39,036 nt of DNA. Origin: Desulfobacterales bacterium (GTDB lineage Bacteria; Desulfobacterota; Desulfobacteria; Desulfobacterales; CAFBRK01). Shown here piece by piece: positions 7,600 through 16,900 of this stretch (position 1 is the first letter of the stretch; each line of letters begins with the position of its first letter). A program made the translations under genes and the position numbers. The stretch lies in contig JAIPEL010000028.1 of NCBI GenBank assembly GCA_021737185.1, positions 1 to 39,036 of the forward strand, written 5' to 3'. The notes under the pieces are model-generated. The model had not been told where the DNA came from. It did no database searches and saw nothing but the letters and a program-made list of their open reading frames with translations.

Positions 7600-8983
7600 C
7601 TATCGAAGCAGCAGTTTGATCAGCCGCATCTTCCAGCGGGAAAAAGGCGGATACCGAAGCGGCGCATCGGGAAAGGCCGTGCGCTTCAGGATGCTTTTGA
7701 AATGGGAAAAGGCGTCGAATCCGGCTTTGCCGTGGTAGCTGCCCATCCCGCTTTGCCCGATGCCGCCGAAGGGCAGGTGCGGAGTTGCCAGGTGCAGCAA
7801 AACATCGTTGACGCAGCCGCCGCCGAAGGCGGCTTCTTCGATGACTGTTTGCCTGTCGCCGGCATTCCTTCCAAAGTAATACAAGGCCAGGGGCTTGGGC
7901 CGCTTGTTCACCGATTCCACCGCCTCGTCCAGGGTGGAAAAGGACAGCACCGGAAGCAGGGGGCCGAAGATCTCTTCTTCCATGATGGGATCGTCCCATC
8001 TTACCCGGTCGATCAGCGTGGGGGAGATATAGCGTTCTTCGGCGTCGCTGACGCCGCCCATCCGGATTCGTCCGGATCGAAGCAGCCCGGTGAGACGCTT
8101 AAAGTGATCCTCGTTGATGATTCGAGGATAATCCGGACTTTGGCGCGGGTTCGCCCCGAAAAACGCGTTTACGGAAGCCTCGATCGCTTCGATCAGCGGC
8201 TCTTTTATTGATTCGTGCACGAGCAGATAGTCCGGCGCCACGCAGGTCTGGCCGGCATTGAGAAACTTGCCCCAGGCGATGCGCTTGGCCGCCGTCGTCG
8301 TATTCGCATCGGCGGCGACGATGCAGGGGCTTTTGCCGCCGAGCTCCAGGGTGACGGGCGTCAATTGCCTGGCGGCGGCGGCCATGACGATTTTTCCCAC
8401 CCGGGTGCTGCCGGTGAAAAAGATCTTCTCGAAGCGTTCGTCCAGCAGTGTCTTGCTGACCTCGGCATCGCCTTGGACCACCGCCACATGGGCCGGATCA
8501 AATGCACGGCCGACGATGCCGGCCAGCACCGAGGCGGTGTGCCAAGAGAATTCCGACGGTTTGACAACCACGCAATTTCCCGCGGCAACGGCGGCCACCA
8601 GGGGGGCAACGGCAAGCTGAAAGGGATAGTTCCAGGGGGCGATGACTAAAGAGACGCCGAAGGGTTCCGGGTAGATGAGGCTAGCCGCAGGCCAATGAAG
8701 CAGGGGCGTGGGCACCCGTTTGGGTGCTGCCCACCGGCCAAGCCGGCGCCGGGCGAAGCGGATTTCGTCGAGCACCAGGCCGATCTCGGTCAGGTAGCTC
8801 TCGTAGGCGGATTTGTTCAGGTCCGCTGCAAGGGCCTGCAGGATTTCCGCCTGGCCCTCGACAATCGCCTTCCGGAGAAGATCCAGCGCCCGGCGGCGGA
8901 AGGAAAGGGGGCGGGTTGCCCCGGTCTCAAAGAACGCCCGCTGCTTTTTGACGATGTCGGAAACAGTTTCGATGATGTTGCAT
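7600..8983 (-). CDS. NAD(P)-dependent aldehyde dehydrogenase, class-3-like; start region needs a 1-nt frameshift
   Basis: Aldehyde dehydrogenase oxidising an aldehyde to its acid. Seen are APWNYPF, the cofactor-binding FTGSTRVGK, the catalytic-base region VTLELGGKSP, the nucleophile Cys in NAGQTCVAPDYL, EEEIFGP and the class-3 C-terminal PFGGIGQSGMG. The conserved N-terminus (NIIETVSDIVKKQRAFFETG..., LSFRRRALDLLRKAI) extends upstream to 8979, but that frame has no ATG, GTG or TTG before the GTG at 8775. An ATG at 8981-8983, after AAAGGA, is one nucleotide out of frame. Removing one base restores ~461 residues, the family length. So either the gene is frameshifted or the sequence has an indel. 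It lies 14 nt after the peptidase stop in the same operon. The substrate is unknown. Confidence 0.85.
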
Positions 8984-8997
8984 TTCCTTTGGAACGT

Positions 8998-10194
8998 TTA
9001 CACGACCACTATATCCGTCGGCACCCGGGAGATTTTTCGGCATCCGTTTTCGGTGACGGCGACCACGCTTTCGATGCCGACGCCGAACTCCCCCGCAAAG
9101 CACATTTTCGGCTCCAGGGCGATGGTCATTCCGGGCAGCAGGACGTCGGTCCGGTTGCGGGCGATCATGGGCGGCTCCACGAGCTCGGCGCCGATGCCAT
9201 GGCCGATGAAGCCGGACTTGTACCCGGGCAGGCCGAGAAAGGCCTCCTCATAGCCGAGGCGCTTGGCGTGGGAGACGGCCTGATCGAACAGGTCGCCGGC
9301 CACCACACCGGGCCGCACGGCCTCGATGAGGCTGTCGTGGGTTTCAATGGCGGCCCGGCACGCGTTGTGCGCCTTTTCGGGCATCGAACCGATGGCAAAC
9401 ATGCGGGTTTCGTCCATGTGGTAACCGTTCAAGACGGTGCCGAAATCGACCATGATGGGCTCTCCGGCTGCCAGCCGGCGGTGTCCGGCGCCGCTGGGAA
9501 AGGCCGGAGAAGTCCCTTCCCCGGAAACCGGAGAATCGAGGGCGCCTCCTGCGCCGCCGCTTTTTCCGGCGACCACGTGCCAGGGGTAGGCGGCGCCTGC
9601 CGCGTTTCGGCTCATGAGCATCCCCCCGTGCCCGCGATCCCGTGCGTAGGCTTCGACCAGACCGGCAAACGCCATTTCCGTCAGTCCCGGCGCTAAAATG
9701 GTTCGCATGTGGGCGAAGATCTCCTCCGAGAGCGCCGCGGCGGCGTCGATTTGCGCCAGTTCCCAGTGAGATTTGACCGAACGCACCTTCAGGATCAGAG
9801 GCGAGATGTCTGCAACATCCGACGGTGCCAGCAGGCTCCGGTAGTATTCGAATTCGCGCACCGGCAGCACGTCGAGTTCGAAGCCGATCCGAGCCCGTCC
9901 AGGGCCGAAAAAATCGACGATCCGGTCGGTCAGCTCCTTGACCGAGTGGATTTCCACGATCCATTCCAGGCCCGATTCAATCCTTGCCCGGGGCGCATAC
10001 CGTCGGACAAAGAGTGCCGGTTCTCCTTCGGCCGGGATATAGAGATAGCCGTTTTGGGCGGTTCCGGTAAAATAGAACAGGTCGACCCGCTGGGCGATGA
10101 ATGCAGCCTCGATCTGTTCCTGTTGAAGTTCCGTTTGAATCCGGCGGATCCGGTCTTGGATCTCCCGGTTCGGAACGCGAAATAATCTGGTCAT
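8998..10194 (-). CDS. M24-family metallopeptidase (Xaa-Pro dipeptidase-like)
   Basis: Cytoplasmic 398-residue peptidase with a creatinase-like N-terminal domain (about 10-145) and a pita-bread catalytic domain. The five metal ligands are all visible: D250 (MVDFGTV), D261 (HMDETR), H332 (GHGIGAELVE), E361 (ALEPKM) and E375 (GIESVV). It probably cleaves dipeptides or peptides with proline at P1', binding two metal ions. The ATG at 10194 overlaps the TGA of the methyltransferase gene by 4 bp. A Gly/Ser-rich insert (about 210-240) between the two halves is unusual but does not touch the ligands. Confidence 0.92.
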   Translation of the reverse strand: MTRLFRVPNREIQDRIRRIQTELQQEQIEAAFIAQRVDLFYFTGTAQNGYLYIPAEGEPALFVRRYAPRARIESGLEWIVEIHSVKELTDRIVDFFGPGRARIGFELDVLPVREFEYYRSLLAPSDVADISPLILKVRSVKSHWELAQIDAAAALSEEIFAHMRTILAPGLTEMAFAGLVEAYARDRGHGGMLMSRNAAGAAYPWHVVAGKSGGAGGALDSPVSGEGTSPAFPSGAGHRRLAAGEPIMVDFGTVLNGYHMDETRMFAIGSMPEKAHNACRAAIETHDSLIEAVRPGVVAGDLFDQAVSHAKRLGYEEAFLGLPGYKSGFIGHGIGAELVEPPMIARNRTDVLLPGMTIALEPKMCFAGEFGVGIESVVAVTENGCRKISRVPTDIVVV

Positions 10195-11066
10195 GGCAGG
10201 GGGGAAAAAAACTCCTCTTCGTTGAATTGGCAAAGCGGCTTGCAGGACAGGCAAACACGGTTGAACAGCGGGTTGCTGGCTTCGTAGACGCGGTTGGTGG
10301 CCACCCGGCAGATCTCCGGGTCGGATTCGATGCCGATGCCGTTCCGGTGGCATTGCAGGGCGGCCGCCAGCACGGATCCGGAACCGCAGAACGGGTCGAG
10401 CACCGTATCGCCCCAGTAGGAAAACATCCGGATGAGCCGCGCGGCGATCTCCACCGGAAACGGGGCGTGCATCGGGTCTTCGACCGTTGTAGACCACATC
10501 TGCCGGAACCATCGCCGATAGCGGTCCCGGGCGATTCGGCTCTGGTTGCGCTGATTGGGGGTCGGCTTTCGATATCCCCCGGGCTTTCGCTCCATCAAGA
10601 TCAGTGCGGCGTCACTGGGAATCGCCGCGTTGGGCTCATAGGGTTTGCCGAGAAACGCTGGGCTTCGTCGCCTCGGCGGCCGGTGCCAGATAATCGGGGT
10701 CAGATGGTCGTAGCCGATATCGCGGCAAAGCAGGCTGATGTCCGCCGTAAACGGAAGCAGCCGGTGCCGGCCGTGCTCCCGGCGGGAAAGCCAGATGTCC
10801 GAGGCGATGCAGGCCAGCCGGCCTCCGGGCACCAGCACGCGAAACAGCTCTGATAGAACGATCTTCAGCTCGAGCAGGTAGCTTTGATAGTCGAGGGCCG
10901 CGCCGAAGCGCACGGCCCCGGGGGAAGATAAAGGAATCGGCCATTGCGGCGGAGCGGTGACGACCAGATGGACGGAACGGTCCGGGATCGGACCCAGTTT
11001 GCGGGGATCACCCTGAAGCACCATGAACTGGGCGTCTTCTCGGCTTGTTTCCCTTTGAGCCGGCAT
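10191..11066 (-). CDS. DNA N4/N6 amino-methyltransferase-like protein, beta-type motif order, atypical motif IV
   Basis: About 291 residues from the ATG at 11066. Motif IV is LVVTAPPQWP, where amino-methyltransferases normally have (D/N/S)-P-P-(Y/F/W); here Gln holds the aromatic position, with a Trp next to it. The SAM-binding motif DPFCGSGSVLAAA comes near the C-terminus, giving the beta-class order. A middle segment rich in Arg (ARDRYRRWFRQMWS) could be the target-recognition region. Two late Cys pairs in VCLSCKPLC are seen. No restriction enzyme gene is adjacent, so this would be an orphan methylase or an enzyme acting on another nucleic acid. The start is uncertain, as no strong ribosome site is visible. 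Confidence 0.78.
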   Translation of the reverse strand: MPAQRETSREDAQFMVLQGDPRKLGPIPDRSVHLVVTAPPQWPIPLSSPGAVRFGAALDYQSYLLELKIVLSELFRVLVPGGRLACIASDIWLSRREHGRHRLLPFTADISLLCRDIGYDHLTPIIWHRPPRRRSPAFLGKPYEPNAAIPSDAALILMERKPGGYRKPTPNQRNQSRIARDRYRRWFRQMWSTTVEDPMHAPFPVEIAARLIRMFSYWGDTVLDPFCGSGSVLAAALQCHRNGIGIESDPEICRVATNRVYEASNPLFNRVCLSCKPLCQFNEEEFFSPLP

Positions 11067-11411
11067 GGATGGAGGATCCTTTCCGCCCCGGTTCCGGAGC
11101 CCGGAACCGGCGTCGGTGCGAAATGATGCAACCCAGATCCGATTTTTGCGATTTTCGGAGGCGGTCGCCGTGCCCGAAAGGTTCCTGCCCGACCCCCATA
11201 TCACAATGCCCTGAAAGGGACAATCTCTGCCCTAGCGTCGCATCCTGTGCCGGAGGTGGGGTCTTGCCAGCAGGGAAGATGCCCGGTATGACAGGGTAGT
11301 TCAACTTCGGGTTTCGCTTTGCGGAATCATGAGACCCAGAAATCGAGTAGACAACCACAAGGCCGGCCGATCAGCCGATCCACCCGCGTCCCCGTCAACG
11401 GAGTCATTGTC
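11067..11411. other. 345-bp divergent spacer without a recognised gene
   Basis: Between the methyltransferase start (minus) and the Nudix start (plus). Translations of both strands give only low-quality reading frames with no family character. It must contain two divergent promoters, but I can point to no clear hexamers. Confidence 0.5.
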
Positions 11412-11945
11412 ATGAGTCAATTCCGCTATTGCCCGCACTGCGGCGCAAAGCTGGAAATGCAGAACCACCGGATGTTCTGCCCCCGGTGCCAAAAGCCACA
11501 CTATCGCAACCCCACCGTGGGGGTGGCTGTGGTGCTTATCGAAGAAAACCGGCTGCTGCTGGTGCGCCGATCCGGGTCCTATGCGGGAAGCTGGTGCATT
11601 CCCTGTGGCCACGTGGAGTGGGGCGAGGATGTGCGCAAGGCCGCGCAACGGGAGATCAAAGAAGAAACCGGACTTGTCGTGACCCCCGGGCCGGTTTTTG
11701 CCGTACACTCCAACTTTCACGACCCGGAGATGCTGACCGCCGGGATCTGGTTTTGGGCAACCGCCTTCCGGGGCACACCGACAGCAGGCAGTGACGCCGA
11801 CCGGGTGCGGTTTTTTTCCATAGACGGGCTGCCGGAGAACCTGGCCTTTCCCACAGACCGGCTCGTCATCGACAAGCTTCGGCGCTGCCTGGCTTCGGGG
11901 GAGCTGAATACTTGGCTGGGCCTGTGGGTGTCACGGTGGAAATAG
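11412..11945 (+). CDS. Nudix hydrolase with N-terminal zinc ribbon
   Basis: Nudix pyrophosphohydrolase of 177 residues that cleaves a nucleoside-diphosphate-linked substrate. Two CxxC knuckles at the N-terminus (CPHC and CPRC) form a zinc ribbon, as in NADH pyrophosphatase-like and related Nudix proteins. The Nudix box reads [20 protein letters not shown] followed by TGL, with all catalytic Glu residues. The start at 11412 has GGAG upstream; the in-frame sequence before it lacks family character. It stands alone, divergent from the methyltransferase operon. The substrate cannot be deduced. Confidence 0.9.
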   Translation: MSQFRYCPHCGAKLEMQNHRMFCPRCQKPHYRNPTVGVAVVLIEENRLLLVRRSGSYAGSWCIPCGHVEWGEDVRKAAQREIKEETGLVVTPGPVFAVHSNFHDPEMLTAGIWFWATAFRGTPTAGSDADRVRFFSIDGLPENLAFPTDRLVIDKLRRCLASGELNTWLGLWVSRWK

Positions 11946-11965
11946 AAAATGCGGTTCTTTATAAA

Positions 11966-12116
11966 GCTCAAGTAACCTCAAGCCGGAGCCGGTGGAGGGA
12001 CGCGCGCAGTCTAGTCCGCGTTGCCGTTAACGACCAAATCCCGGCCACGACGGAGCGTGGCCCTCCAAGCCAAAAACCCCACGGCCTCCGGCTCCCCGAA
12101 ACTGGAGCTTGAGGAT
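11966..12116. repeat. palindromic host repeat carrying a GGTGGAGGGACGCG...CGTGGCCCTCCAA module
   Basis: Directly after the Nudix gene. Outer arms are imperfect inverted repeats sharing CTCAAG and GGAGCCGG (left) with CGGCTCC and GCTTGAG (right). Inside, from about 11991 to 12072, is a module starting GGTGGAGGGACGCGC and ending GGCCACGACGGAGCGTGGCC then CTCCAA. The same module occurs inverted at about 32318-32398, in a different host repeat. Confidence 0.7.
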
Positions 12117-12183
12117 TCCGGATAAGTGCAATAGAAATTTGGAAAGAGAAAAGAGGGAAGGGCACGATTTGTATCGGGTTTTA

Positions 12184-12222
12184 CTCTATGCCCTATGCTC
12201 TATGCCCTGTGCCCCATGCCCC
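12184..12222. repeat. word-like simple repeat (CTATGCCC/CTATGCTC variants)
   Basis: A short tract of variants of CTATGCCC, CTATGCTC, CTGTGCCC and CCATGCCC abuts the start of the HTH-zinc-ribbon gene. It is not a perfect tandem repeat; the word drifts from copy to copy. Comparable tracts built from other words occur at 12521, 24169 and 25595. Confidence 0.6.
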
Positions 12223-12234
12223 TTGCGTTCTAAG

Positions 12235-12516
12235 ATGACAACCATTCGCCAAGAGATGATCCGGCTGCTGGAGGAAGACCCCCGCGACGCCCGCGAGCTT
12301 TCACAGATTCTGGGAATAAAGGAAAAAGAGGTCTACGAGCACCTGGCCCATGTCGCCAAATCGGTTAAGGCGCAAAAAAAGAAACTGACGGTGCTTCCCT
12401 TTTCCTGCCTAACCTGCGGTTTTGTCTTCGAAAACCGCCGGCGCTTCACCCGGCCGGGCAAGTGCCCCCGGTGCAGGGACTCGCGGGTGGAATATCCGCT
12501 GTATAAAATAGGTTGA
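12235..12516 (+). CDS. small HTH plus zinc-ribbon predicted transcriptional regulator (COG3357-like)
   Basis: A 93-residue protein. The N-terminal half is a winged-helix-like segment (IRQEMIRLLEEDPRDARELS, then ILGIKEKEVYEHLAHV). The C-terminal half is a zinc ribbon with cysteines in CLTCGFVF and CPRC. The fused layout matches predicted regulators known mainly from archaea and anaerobic bacteria. The target is unknown. The ATG at 12235 has no good ribosome site, and the sequence upstream is the CTATGCCC-type repeat; an in-frame ATG exists inside that repeat, so the true start is uncertain. Confidence 0.8.
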   Translation: MTTIRQEMIRLLEEDPRDARELSQILGIKEKEVYEHLAHVAKSVKAQKKKLTVLPFSCLTCGFVFENRRRFTRPGKCPRCRDSRVEYPLYKIG

Positions 12517-12586
12517 AGAAGGTTCAGGGGTTCAGCGGTTCAATGGTTGAGGATCGGATCCTTCCGATCCGTCGGATCGGTCCGAT

Positions 12587-12766
12587 CTCGCCGGTAACCT
12601 GAACGTGCGCTACCTGGCCCCCACGCCGATCGGTGTCGAACTGGAGCTTCGCTCGAAAATCGAAGAGATGCACCCGCGAAAGGCGATTGTTTCCTGCTCG
12701 GTGTTTGCGGACGGAAAGGAGTGCGCCAGAGGGGAGGTGGTGGCAGTGAGGGCCTCCTTTGAATGA
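12587..12766 (+). pseudogene. C-terminal remnant of a hotdog (PaaI-like) thioesterase
   Basis: The frame ending at TGA 12764-12766 reads NLNVRYLAPTPIGVELELRS, then KIEEMHPRKAIVSCSVFADG and KECARGEVVAV. This is the C-terminal strand pattern of hotdog-fold acyl-CoA thioesterases (NLNVRYL.PTP...L.....G.....A...C..GE.V.V). About 55 residues survive. The catalytic N-terminal half is missing and there is no start codon. A word-like repeat (ggttcagggg, ttcagcggtt, caatggttga at 12521-12550) and GGATC-rich junk lie at the break point. A clear gene fragment. Confidence 0.65.
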
Positions 12767-12800
12767 AGCAACGCTCCCAGCTTTGCCGCGCAACTTCATT

Positions 12801-12956
12801 GTTGGGCTTCACAGCGCCCAGCCCAACCTACGAGTTCGGTCTCTGGGAATGGGGCTCAGCGGGCAGCGCGTAGGTTGGGCTGAACTTGTAAAGCCCAACA
12901 GTCAGTCTCATCCTTGGAAAAGCGCGTAGGTTGGGCTGAACTTGTGAAGCCCAACA
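12801..12956. repeat. three copies of a GTAGGTTGGGCTG...AAGCCCAACA palindromic repeat
   Basis: Two direct 35-bp copies (12866-12900 and 12922-12956) differ by one base: gcgcgtaggttgggctgaac then ttgt(a/g)aagcccaaca. Each has TTGGGCT/AGCCCAA arms. A third, inverted copy is at about 12801-12833 (gttgggcttcacagcgccca then gcccaaccta). The spacers after the two direct copies also resemble each other (tctcatccttggaaa versus tctcattcttggaaa), so the tandem arose by duplication of a ~56-bp unit. The rest of the 12767-13101 gap holds no gene. Confidence 0.8.
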
Positions 12957-13101
12957 TTCTCATTCTTGGAAAAGCTGACCGGCGCCGTGAGCCCTATTAC
13001 CATCTATACGGAACGATTTGAGGGGGAAAAATCACAAGATGTAGCAAAGTGATTGCAACCAAAAGTCACCTGCATCATGCGCGGGGTCTATTATCGCCAA
13101 T

Positions 13102-13902
13102 TTACCGGCCCACCGGAATCAGGTACAGGGGGTGTTCGTCTTCGTCCAGGGAAAGCACCTGCTGTATCTGCCGGTCGCGAAACGCACCGATGACCACCGA
13201 GCCAAGTCCCAGGGCGACCGCCTGAAGACAGATGTTTTGGGCGGCATGGCCGGCTTCCATGTGAACATAGCGAATCCCACGCTCGCCGTAACGGCCCAGG
13301 GTCCGTTCATACACCGCACTGATGACGAACACCACCGGTGCTCCCGCAACCGCCGACTGGCTCAATGCGGCGCGTTGAAGCTCCGGGCGGGGATCGCCTT
13401 TCGTTATTTTTTCCAGGTAATGCCCCGCGGCCAGATATCGGTATATGCCCGGCTCGAAACCGTCGACGTCGCCGACGGCTGCGAGCAGTTCCAGCGGATA
13501 GGTCGCGCCGGCAGACGGGGCGGTGCGATACCCTCGGCGGTCGGTCAGCCCCTGACCGGCCCACAGCAGCTGGGCGAGCTGGGGCAGGGTGACGGGCGCG
13601 TCGGCAAAGGACCGCACCGAGCGCCGCTGGTTCAGGGTGCTCTCCAGCGATTGGGAGCCGTCGGTCCGGGCCGGCGGCAGCTTGATCCGGTGGGCGTCTT
13701 CGGCCATGGCGGCACCTCCGTGGATGAAAAGAAGAAAAAGACAGGCGAGCACCGGAAGGACTACGGATAAAATTCTGTCACTCCCGTGGAGGCGGGAGTC
13801 CAGCAAAAAGCGCTCTGGATTCCCGCCTTCGCGGGAATGACCAAAAGCAGTACCCGTTCCATTTAACAAGTATTTTTGGACCATACTTCCGGGACAAGAC
13901 AC
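13102..13902 (-). CDS. exported SagB-type nitroreductase-family oxidoreductase; repeat in its 5' end
   Basis: FMN-binding nitroreductase-fold protein of the SagB/ThcOx type. It shows LNQRRSVRSFADAPVTLPQL, APSAGATYPLE and the C-terminal HMEAGHAAQNICLQAVALGL then GSVVIGAF. A hydrophobic stretch ILSVVLPVLACLFLLFIHGG ending AAMA looks like a cleavable signal peptide, so it is probably periplasmic. No ATG precedes that peptide closely: the frame runs through a dispersed palindromic repeat (13777-13841) to a GTG at 13902 that overlaps the stop of the giant activase gene. Possible starts are GTG 13902, TTG about 13806 or ATG 13707, the last removing the signal. The repeat may have replaced the native start. 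It is last in the pepA-activase operon. Confidence 0.8.
   Translation of the reverse strand: MSCPGSMVQKYLLNGTGTAFGHSREGGNPERFLLDSRLHGSDRILSVVLPVLACLFLLFIHGGAAMAEDAHRIKLPPARTDGSQSLESTLNQRRSVRSFADAPVTLPQLAQLLWAGQGLTDRRGYRTAPSAGATYPLELLAAVGDVDGFEPGIYRYLAAGHYLEKITKGDPRPELQRAALSQSAVAGAPVVFVISAVYERTLGRYGERGIRYVHMEAGHAAQNICLQAVALGLGSVVIGAFRDRQIQQVLSLDEDEHPLYLIPVGR
13777..13841. repeat. dispersed two-hairpin repeat (GTCACTCCCG... / ...GCGGGAATGAC)
   Basis: A 65-bp element whose ends are inverted repeats: gtcactcccg...gagtccag on the left and ctggattccc...gcgggaatgac on the right, each half itself palindromic (CCCGtggaggCGGG, CCCGccttcGCGGG). It lies in frame inside the 5' region of the nitroreductase gene. 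A half-element is at 19952-19978, and a related form is inside the repeat at 32491-32568. Confidence 0.8.
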
Positions 13903-16900
13903 TATCCGGCGCTGACTTGATGTTTTCCCTTGCCGTTGGCCATCATGTGCCGGTGCAGGCGCCGTGCCCTGAGGCAGAATGCCTCCAGCTTGGCACTGAT
14001 GAGCTGGGGAAACGGGGATCCATCGCTTTCAACGGCCAGAAACGGCATCGATTCAACCTCCGTGAGCACTGCCCGCAGCCGACTGTTGGCCGGTTCGGTG
14101 GCCAGCTTGTCTTCCCGGTTCATCACCTCGGTGAGGATTGCCTCCGACAGCCGGTTGGGCATGCAGCCGAACGGACCGATGGCGATGACGCCGCAGACGT
14201 GGGAAGCGACTTCGGCCAGGGCCCCGCCTACGGTCAGCACCGCCTCTCCGGGCAGGTTCGGAGAAATGAACTGTTCGGCGTGCTTGATGATGCCGCCGAC
14301 GCTGATCGGTTCGGCATGGATCAGGCCGGAGGCGGACAAGGCGGCCTTGATCCGCTTTTCGTAGCTGACCATGAACTTTTTCTTTGCCAAAAAACCGAGG
14401 CGCTCCATTTTGGAAAGACGGCGGCTGCTGAGATTGTTTTCCAGCAGGTAGTCCGAATAATGGAGCCATTCTGCCACGGGAGTACAGACGGTGGCAAACC
14501 CCATCTCGGCCAGCTTCCGAACCAGGTGCTGGCGGGACAGGCTGTCTCGGCGGACGAATATCTCTCCGGTCAGGTTGATGGTCGGCACCGCCGATGGGGG
14601 CTGCTTCATGGGGATCTCCCCGAAGCGCTGCGAAGACCTTCGAAGCTGGTGCTCGATGGCGGGAAACTCTCCTTGCTGGATTTTTTCGCGGATTTGCCCG
14701 ACTTCTTCTTCAAGTATCGCCATTGCTGCGGCGGGGTCTTCCGCGTTGGCGAGGATCATCGAACGGATGTCTTCCAGCAGATCGGAGATGACGATGGCCC
14801 ACCAGCCGTGGAGCTGGAAATCGTTGCCCAGTCCGGCATAGCTGTTGTCCGACGTCAAGGAGAACATGGCCACGTCCGGTATTTCCAACCGGCGGATCAG
14901 GTCTTCCATGAAAATATAGTACTGTCCGAACCGGCAGGGCCCGGAGCCGGTCGCCATGAAATATACGAGGATTTCGTCGTCCCGTTTGTGGTGCCAGACG
15001 TAGTTGAGCAAAATGCCGGTGGTCAAAATCAGCGGCAGGCACTCCTTGCAGGAGGTGTTGGCCCGGCCGATTTTCAGCACGGCCTCGTCGGCGGGCGGAT
15101 GGGCGTATGCATGAAACCCCCGTGCCTGGAAAACCGCCGCCAGCAGGTCGGTGGCAATGGCCCCCATGGAAGGAAACAGTATGGTTACCCGCGGATCGGC
15201 CACCGGCATCACCGGGCCCGAGGAGGTTTCCACCACGGCCCTTTCGTTTTCCAGGCGGACCCGGGCGGGTCGGTAGCCGCTGGTTTTTTTTTGCAGTTCC
15301 TGCCCAACGGAAAGCTTCCGGTATGCGGCCACGATGTCTAAAAACGCCTCGATCCGGGTTTCCAGCCCGGCGTCTGCCGTGTGGCTGTCCAGCTCCAGGG
15401 TAAGAGAGGGCTTTCTGCCCATGATCTCTCGAAAATAGCCGATGACAAAGGAGTCCGGCCCGCAGCTAAAATTGGTGATGTAGGTGCCGAACAGCTGGGG
15501 GTGGCGCTTTACCTGCCGGGCAGCCTTCAGGATCAGTTCGCCCATTCCCCAGTACATGTGACGCTTTGAATGTTCGTCTTTGAGGTCGAGGAAATCGAGG
15601 GGGACCACCGTCACCCCGCGGGAGGCCAGCTTGTGGGGAATGCCCATGTGGGCCTCGTCGGCGAACGCGTTGTAAGGCCGGCCGAAGATCACCACCGCCG
15701 TGCTTTCCGGGTCGCTTTCGATCCTGGCCAGGGTCTCTTGGCCGACCCGGATCATCTCCGCCCGGCATTGCCGCTGTCTCTCCAAGGCTTTTTGAAAAGC
15801 GGCCTCGGCCTGCCGGCGGCGGATCCCCATCTGCTGGGCCGTCTTGACCAGCGGCTCTCTGGCCGCATAGAGCCCGTCGCAAAGGTCGAGCAGCGGGGCA
15901 ATCACCCGGGTGCCGGCCTTTTTCAAACGGTTGAGCTGGTCTCTGAACGTGGCCTGAAGGTAATAGGGCTCCCCCTGGACCAGGGGACAGACATAGGCGT
16001 TGGAAACCCGGCTCGGAACGGGAACCGAGCGGAAGTGGGGAAGAAAGATGTAGTCCGGACGATGATCTGCCTGAAGCAGGGAATGGAAAAAGCCGTGGGC
16101 CAGCTCGGCCGGATAGCAGAAAGCGGCGTTTCTCTGGTCGATGCCCGCCTTCGACGGCGCGTCGGCAAGGACCGGTTCAAAACCGAGTTCGGCAAAGAAT
16201 GTCGAATACAGCGGATACAAGGTGCCGACCAGAAAACTTCGGCTGATGGCCACCCGGGGCAAGTCAGAGCGGTTTTCAGCGGGCTTGCCGGCATAGGTGT
16301 CGAAGATCAGCTTCTGCCGGACCCGGACCAAGTCGAGGCTCTCCAGGTCGTAGCGGACGTTTTGGCGCAGATTGTAGTACCGGTTGCAGGCGCCGCCGAA
16401 CGGATAGGTCCGGCCTTCCACCTCGATACGGGCGATCTCGCAGCCCCGGTCGCAGCCCTCCTTGCCTCCACGGCAGGTAAAGGGTTTCTTGTAGCGTACC
16501 TCCCGGTCCATCAGGGTTTGAAGGTCGAAGCGGCTGTGTTCCATCAGACCGTTTTCGATTCGCTGCTTGACCTCCAGGGCGACGCCGTAAGCCCCCATCA
16601 GTCCGGGCTCCGGCGGGACGATGATCGGCTTGCCCACCAGGGCCGCCATGGCCAGTGGAACGGCGCGGTTGTAGCAGACCCCTCCCTGCATGAAGACTTT
16701 TTCCCCGACGGGCCGGTTGCCTTTGACCCGGTTGTTGTAGTTCATGCAGATCGAGTAGACGAGTCCGGCCACGATGTCTTCGTGGGCGATGCCTTCGTGG
16801 ATGGCGTTTTTGATGTCAGAGGCGATGAAGGCCGCGCACTGGTCGTTGAAATTCGGCGGCCGCCGGCCGGCCACGGCGATGTCGGCGATCTTCTCCATGG

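Noticed and set aside
12801..12956. CRISPR array
   Set aside because: Only two direct copies plus one inverted copy, palindromic units and similar spacers; no cas genes. No CRISPR array is seen anywhere in the window.
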